From a virus: DNA of 37,643 bases. The notes beneath the pieces are model-generated. The model was not told where the DNA came from. It ran no database searches and saw nothing but the letters and a program-made list of their open reading frames with translations. The position numbers and the translations under genes are program-made. The stretch lies in IMG/VR virus record IMGVR_UViG_3300025809_000048, positions 1 through 37,643 of that record; one strand, written 5' to 3'. How positions within the stretch are numbered: position 1 is the stretch's first letter; each line of letters begins with the position of its first letter. Of this stretch, positions 33,711 to 37,643 are shown piece by piece.

Positions 33711-34221
33711 TGTAAAATCTGTTTAGTTTTTTCTCTATCTCTCTCTCCGTATTAGGTTTAGTCCTTTGTCTTATAATCTGTATAAGGTTTTTATACTTAT
33801 TATCCTCCTTTTTAAAGTGAGAGTTCTCTTTCATTAAAGTATGATTTACCAAATATAATTCTTTTATTTTATTTTCCAAGGAAATTACTTGTTTTTTTAA
33901 ATCATTTACCGTATCCAATCCATGAACCGGGTCGTATCCATCATAAAACAAGGTTCGGCACTCTAAGTATTTAGCTCGTAAAACTTCATCATACTTGATT
34001 ATATCCTGAAACTTAAGCCAATAATTGTGAACCGTAGCATGGTTGCAATTAAAAGTTCTAGCAATGTGGCTAGAGCCTAAGTTTAAATCCTTAAGTATAT
34101 CACAGTAAACCATTCTTGCGTTTACGTACTTCCTTAGCCTTGTTTTCCTTGTTAAGTCTAAGGCAAATACTCCGTTAACTATCCTCTTGAGCTTCTCCTC
34201 CTGTTGTTCCTTCAGTTCCAT
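33694..34221 (-). CDS. DnaA domain-IV-like DNA-binding protein with coiled coil
   Basis: The protein has 175 residues. Residues 27-68 (TRLRKYVNARMVYCDIL, then NLGSSHIARTFNCNHATVHN) match the C-terminal DNA-binding domain of DnaA. In DnaA a basic helix with R-x-x-V-x-A-R is followed by the I-x-x-x-F-x-x-x-H-x-T-V signature of the helix-turn-helix. The AAA+ ATPase domain is absent. Residues about 105-165 form a charged coiled coil (LKKQVISLENKIKELYLVNH) that may give a dimer or bind a partner. Inferred roles are recognition of phage origin or host DnaA boxes, or transcription control. The last residues overlap the next gene. Confidence 0.75.
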   Translation of the reverse strand: MELKEQQEEKLKRIVNGVFALDLTRKTRLRKYVNARMVYCDILKDLNLGSSHIARTFNCNHATVHNYWLKFQDIIKYDEVLRAKYLECRTLFYDGYDPVHGLDTVNDLKKQVISLENKIKELYLVNHTLMKENSHFKKEDNKYKNLIQIIRQRTKPNTEREIEKKLNRFYNGVYV

Positions 34222-34543
34222 TTGATGTAAGTGTTTTTTGGTTTGTAATTAAATCTAAGTAGTCGTCCAACTCTATCGGTATGATGTCTAAGTACACAGC
34301 CTTCTCACCTTCCTGCTTGAGATACTCTATCTCAAAAAAGAATGGCACTGTGCCCTTAACTACACCACCAACCATTTGACTTAGTCCGTTTAGTGATGCT
34401 AAATCTTCCTCGTGGTTTATGAGTTGTCGAACAACCTCCTCTTGGATATTGTCGGGATACATATCCAACTCCTCAATAAAGTAAACGTCAAATTTAAGAG
34501 TCGTCTTCTTCTCCCCCTCGGTAAACTTCTGTTCTGAATCCAT
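34175..34543 (-). CDS. Hypothetical protein of replication operon
   Basis: The protein has 122 residues from ATG 34543, preceded by AAGGAT within two or three bases. It overlaps the VRR-NUC gene by 50 bases and the DnaA-like gene by 47. The body carries acidic helices (IEELDMYPDNIQEEVVRQLI) and a hydrophobic beta stretch, VKGTVPFFFEIEYLKQEGEK (62-81). The C-terminus is disordered and Thr/Gly-rich (TSNGTEGTTGGEAQEDS). I do not recognise a family. The long overlaps at both ends are unusual for a real gene pair but repeat the style of this operon. Confidence 0.6.
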   Translation of the reverse strand: MDSEQKFTEGEKKTTLKFDVYFIEELDMYPDNIQEEVVRQLINHEEDLASLNGLSQMVGGVVKGTVPFFFEIEYLKQEGEKAVYLDIIPIELDDYLDLITNQKTLTSNGTEGTTGGEAQEDS

Positions 34544-34751
34544 ATCCTTTTAATTCTTTTAGTCTATACTCCTGCAACTTTGATACCTTTCCTGTTGGCC
34601 TCTTCACCTCGCTGAATAAAACATCTGCGTTAGGTTTAAAGGCGACCAAGTCGGGAATCCCATTCTTATTAGTCTTCACTAACTTGAGGACATAATAACC
34701 TTGGGACTCCAACTCCTTGATTCTTTTAGATTGTATCTGCTGCTCTGTCAT
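34494..34751 (-). CDS. VRR-NUC domain nuclease
   Basis: The protein has 85 residues, the size of a stand-alone VRR-NUC domain, a branch of the PD-(D/E)xK nucleases. The active-site line-up is complete: an N-terminal helix with Q/E (about 3-15), GIPDLVAFK with D34, FSEVKRP with E48-x-K50, and KLQEYRLKELKGYGF with Q60. Family members cut structured or flap DNA, and in phages they lie next to replication helicases, as here. It starts one base after the stop of the preceding 85-residue protein. The extreme C-terminus overlaps the next gene. Confidence 0.9.
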   Translation of the reverse strand: MTEQQIQSKRIKELESQGYYVLKLVKTNKNGIPDLVAFKPNADVLFSEVKRPTGKVSKLQEYRLKELKGYGFRTEVYRGGEEDDS

Positions 34752-34752
34752 T

Positions 34753-35010
34753 TCATAAAGATACTAAATCCAAATCTTTTCTAGCGTATAAATCTTTTGA
34801 TACTAATTTTATAGCACCCTTCTTTATACCTTTATCTAACAATTTTCTTATATTTCTTTTAGATAAACCTCCTTTACCTAAATGTATATAAGCATTATTA
34901 AGGCTAAAGGGTTTAGTGCTTCTCTTTACCTTCCTTAAAAAAACAGAATATGCATCAGTAGAATTGGTAATTGATACTCTATTGTATCTGAATTCGTTTC
35001 TCTTTTTCAT
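34753..35010 (-). CDS. Small basic protein, possible winged-helix DNA-binding domain
   Basis: The protein has 85 residues and is rich in Lys/Arg. The segment SVFLRKVKRSTKPFSLNNAY then IHLGKGGLSKRNIRKLLDKG and AIKLVSKDLYARK reads as helix-helix-helix-strand-turn-strand. That would suit a small winged helix: GLSKRNIRKLL as the recognition helix and IKLVSKDLYARK as the wing. Its start overlaps the helicase stop as ATGA, so the two are probably co-translated. No named family is recognised. Confidence 0.6.
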   Translation of the reverse strand: MKKRNEFRYNRVSITNSTDAYSVFLRKVKRSTKPFSLNNAYIHLGKGGLSKRNIRKLLDKGIKKGAIKLVSKDLYARKDLDLVSL

Positions 35011-36245
35011 AGTAAATCTTTTTTAAAGTGTCTAAGTGTATAATCCTTCTTCTTTGTTACTGCTTTGTATATGTCTGTCTCGATGCCGCCCTTAGAGAAT
35101 ATCCAATAGACTCTATTCTTAAGCCTGTCCTTGGTTGTCATCCTGTCCTTTGACTGCCAATAACTCGTAGCACTAAAGTCAATGTTGTAGTACACTAAGT
35201 AGTCAGCATGCTTAAGTGATATTCCCTCACGACCACTAACAATCTGAAGCGCAATATTCTTATCAGATGTATCAAACTCATACAACTCCGTTGTTAAATC
35301 ATCACCAAAGACCTCCTTCAAAGCTTTAAACTCCTGCTTAAACTTGTAGAATATTCCAATCTTCTTACCCTTGAATCGTTCCCTTATAAACTTTGCTTTG
35401 GTATAGTCTAATACCATTGAGTTTCCACTCTCAAACTTTATAGTTCCCGAATAGATTTGGTGTAGCTTCATCATCAGCTTAACGGGTGTGTCAGCTAAGA
35501 TGACATCCTCATCACCCTCAATTACTAAGTCACGCTTCAACCTATTGGCTATCTCGTAGGTCTTATCTTCAAGCTGAACCTCAAGCACATTCTCCATAGT
35601 CTCGGTGACAAACCCCGCGTCCTTCTGCGTTAGTGATATGGTATAGGGCTTCATCTTTTCTATGATAGAATCATTACCTCTTGTATAATCCTTTATCATC
35701 ATACCGTTTATCTTTCGCTCCCTAACATCTACATACCTGTCACAGAACCTGTAGAAGTTCTTGAAAGACTGAAACGGATTACCGTTTATACCGTATACCT
35801 GATGGTACATCTGACTGTATGACTCAGGTGACGGTGTACCCGATAGTAGTATAACCTTTGCCTTAGTCTTTAGTATCAAATCCCTAACAGCCTTCGCTCT
35901 TTTATTTGGTTTAGGGAACGCTCCAAGGCCGTGAGCCTCATCACATATAATAACATCCCACTTAAGGTCGGGAGCTTTGTGCATTGACTCGTAGTTGATT
36001 GTAAACATCACAAAGGATGCAGGGCAAAGCACGTCGTAGTCTTTAGTTATAGAGCTCATTGCCTTCTTCTTGGTTAGGAATAAAACATTCTCCACTCCAA
36101 GTCTGTCACATATCCCTAGACTTGTAAGGGTCTTCCCTGTACGAACCTCCATGGCTAGGTATACAAAGTTATTCCTCTGTATTATATCTGTGGCCTTATC
36201 AATTATATCCGATTGATAATCTCTCCACTCGAATGTTCCTACCAT
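35007..36245 (-). CDS. Superfamily-2 helicase (DEAH, SSL2/SNF2-like)
   Basis: The protein has 412 residues. Motif positions are WRDYQ (7-11, Q-motif-like), RTGKT (35-39, Walker A), DEAH (102-105, Walker B), LLSGTP (133-138, motif III), and a C-terminal RecA lobe. The C-terminal lobe ends with the motif V/VI-like stretch GREGISLKHADYLVYYN and QSKDRMTTKDR, where an arginine finger would sit. It would remodel or unwind DNA with ATP during phage replication or repair. It overlaps the upstream 88-residue gene by seven bases and the basic-protein gene by ATGA. Length is that of a minimal two-lobe helicase without accessory domains. Confidence 0.92.
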   Translation of the reverse strand: MVGTFEWRDYQSDIIDKATDIIQRNNFVYLAMEVRTGKTLTSLGICDRLGVENVLFLTKKKAMSSITKDYDVLCPASFVMFTINYESMHKAPDLKWDVIICDEAHGLGAFPKPNKRAKAVRDLILKTKAKVILLSGTPSPESYSQMYHQVYGINGNPFQSFKNFYRFCDRYVDVRERKINGMMIKDYTRGNDSIIEKMKPYTISLTQKDAGFVTETMENVLEVQLEDKTYEIANRLKRDLVIEGDEDVILADTPVKLMMKLHQIYSGTIKFESGNSMVLDYTKAKFIRERFKGKKIGIFYKFKQEFKALKEVFGDDLTTELYEFDTSDKNIALQIVSGREGISLKHADYLVYYNIDFSATSYWQSKDRMTTKDRLKNRVYWIFSKGGIETDIYKAVTKKKDYTLRHFKKDLL

Positions 36246-36505
36246 TCGTCAACTGCAAAGATTGGTGTTTTATCTCCAACGTGAGAGTTAAGAACATTAA
36301 AGCTCATATACTCTACCGCATCCGTGTAGTTCATACCGTCATCTATAAGTATGTTCAAGCATTTCTTTGTTGAATAAATCAATCGTCTTGACTGATAGCA
36401 GAACCCGATGACCGCGTCATCGAATCCGTCTGCCTTTAAAAATTGCTCATCGTTGTAGTGCTCAACGAGAAATTCTAATAAGTTCTTGTAGTTTAACTTT
36501 TCCAT
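36239..36505 (-). CDS. Conserved small phage protein, unknown function
   Basis: The protein has 88 residues. The ATG overlaps the primase/helicase stop as TAATG. The blocks ADGFDDAVIGFCYQSRRLIY then CLNILIDDGMNYTDAVEYMS and SHVGDKTPIFAVDEW form a pattern I recognise from unnamed small proteins in many phages beside replication genes. In those, a DGFDDAxIG opening and a G-D/E-K/Q-T-P-I-F end are typical. The fold appears helical with a short C-terminal strand. No biochemical role is known to me. Tight coupling between two helicase genes suggests a replication accessory. Confidence 0.78.
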   Translation of the reverse strand: MEKLNYKNLLEFLVEHYNDEQFLKADGFDDAVIGFCYQSRRLIYSTKKCLNILIDDGMNYTDAVEYMSFNVLNSHVGDKTPIFAVDEW

Positions 36506-37643
36506 TACTCTTTTATTTGTGTTTGAATTACCGGTCTCTTTTTGATGACCATATATTTTCCGTGAATATCTCTACCTATCTCAGGTTGTACTCCTGTCTT
36601 GTATAATGAGTAAGATGCTAACCACTTGTAGAATCTAGTTCTAGATATAGTCATCTTTGCTTTAGGGCCGAAGTCAGGGTATTCTTCAATGAAGTCGTAG
36701 TACAACTGCTGAGAGTTTAACTTGGTCTCTAACATTAAAGATGTATTACCATCCTGCCCCTCAAGTAATCCGCACCACTCTATAAAGTCGTGACATGTCT
36801 CTGCAGATAGTTGACGAATCTTTAGGTTTACAAATTGACTCTTTTGTAATCCTTTAGCGAGATAGTTCTGAAGACAACCAATCATATAGTTGTCAAAGCT
36901 ACACCAATCCCTCTCACTCCAATCACCAAACATTAACTTACCAAACTCATCCATCGGGGTGAAGTTCTTATTGTAGTGCTGATGAAGTTCAAGCTCCCAC
37001 TTACGCCGAGCGAATGAGTTACCTGCACCCTTGATAGCATAGTTAGTTGTGATAGCAATCTTAGGTGATTTACTGAAAGGAATCTTGATGGCATCCTTAT
37101 TCTTCTTCTCAAGAGTCAACCCTTCGGTTACAACGCTAAACAACCTCTCGAAATCAAAGTGCTTTTTAACATCATCGAAGACAAGTATCTGCGTATCTGC
37201 TGATACAAGCTGATAAGCAAAAGAGCGCTCAAATGTAAACGACTTACCATCTATCGTTACCACCTTCTTCATTTTTGATAGAGCGTTCATAAACAAACCT
37301 TTACCCGTACCACCCTCAGGGTTATCTGATATAACCTCATCGTTTAATATTATTGCCGGGCAGTATGATAGATTCTTGTGTGCATGCAGCATGTATCCTA
37401 TTGTGCTCTCCATAGAATTAATCCTAGTCTCGTCATTACCACACACGTTACCTATAAATGTTCTGTAGTCGCAGTCAGTAACCTCACATATATTAAAGTT
37501 CCTATCTATTACGTGGTCTTTCCAAACGTAGCCACCCAAGTCTAAGTAGTCGATGGTTATCACCTCATCCTTCTTTATCTCTACCGCACAGTTGTTGTAG
37601 TATAAGAACGCTGAGTCTTTGGTGTCTGACATGAAGTGAATGT
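36505..37643 (-). CDS. Replicative primase/helicase, SF3 D5-like (N-terminus cut by window edge)
   Basis: The visible 375 residues from an internal ATG (37632) hold a superfamily-3 helicase core. It has Walker A GGTGKG (107-112), Walker B QILVFDDV (148-155), sensor KIAITTNYAIKG (191-202) and the arginine pair FARRKWELEL (208-217). The frame stays open past that ATG to base 37643, and the first residues (SDTKDSAFLYYNNCAVEIKK) resemble the linker normally found in the middle of longer primase-helicases. The true gene therefore probably begins outside the window with a primase domain. It would unwind and prime phage DNA. It heads the leftward replication operon as far as can be seen. Confidence 0.88.
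   Translation of the reverse strand, partial: IHFMSDTKDSAFLYYNNCAVEIKKDEVITIDYLDLGGYVWKDHVIDRNFNICEVTDCDYRTFIGNVCGNDETRINSMESTIGYMLHAHKNLSYCPAIILNDEVISDNPEGGTGKGLFMNALSKMKKVVTIDGKSFTFERSFAYQLVSADTQILVFDDVKKHFDFERLFSVVTEGLTLEKKNKDAIKIPFSKSPKIAITTNYAIKGAGNSFARRKWELELHQHYNKNFTPMDEFGKLMFGDWSERDWCSFDNYMIGCLQNYLAKGLQKSQFVNLKIRQLSAETCHDFIEWCGLLEGQDGNTSLMLETKLNSQQLYYDFIEEYPDFGPKAKMTISRTRFYKWLASYSLYKTGVQPEIGRDIHGKYMVIKKRPVIQTQIKE

Noticed and set aside
1-37643. Assignment to crAss-like phages
   Set aside because: Terminase, portal, ring and hub proteins have the same general flavour, but the giant RNA-polymerase genes and typical replication set are not visible. The relationship may only be distant and needs phylogeny.

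Overview
The window looks like most of the genome of a tailed phage with podovirus-type architecture that infects a member of the Bacteroidota, probably a flavobacterium. The host call rests on four things: AT-rich DNA with AGA/AGG and TTA codons in most genes; A-rich leaders in place of clear Shine-Dalgarno sites; several upstream copies of TAnnTTTG, the Bacteroidota -7 promoter element; and protein families (terminase, portal, ring and hub proteins) that I associate with Bacteroidota phages. I recognise no integrase, repressor, tRNA, CRISPR array or classical lysis gene. Both window edges cut genes, so the genome continues outside.

Left part, + strand (1-32055), packaging and virion genes. 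A short leader of small genes includes a probable tandem-domain GroES-like co-chaperonin (332-895). Then come a putative small terminase, the large terminase and the portal. Three tiny Lys-rich genes follow (5840-6290), then an acidic scaffold-like protein, the major capsid protein and one conserved head-region protein. Four consecutive genes (9800-13610) share one core fold signature; two of them carry three inserted jelly-roll-like modules each. They sit between their own terminator/promoter pairs. Next are two neck/ring proteins, a 1543-residue gp10-like tail hub, two further tail proteins, a GNAT-like gene with its own promoter, and three ejection/internal virion proteins. The last of these is a 2490-residue giant with an HEMGH zinc-protease motif.

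Right part, - strand (32089-37643), DNA metabolism. Reading leftwards from the right edge: an SF3-type primase/helicase (cut by the edge), a conserved small protein, an SF2 DEAH helicase, a small basic protein, a VRR-NUC nuclease, an unknown, a DnaA-domain-IV-like DNA-binding protein, two unknowns, a metallophosphoesterase, a PD-(D/E)xK nuclease-like protein and a 29-residue one-helix membrane peptide. Almost all starts and stops touch or overlap (TAATG, ATGA), so this is one operon. The two arms converge on a bidirectional terminator at 32061-32086. The divergent early promoter and origin should therefore lie outside the window.

Points most worth following up are the tandem GroES-like protein, the four-gene core-plus-jelly-roll family, the protease-bearing giant, the tiny basic cassette, the shared TTTTG-TAnnTTTG promoter form, the repeated terminator sequence and the distinct codon use of the capsid gene.
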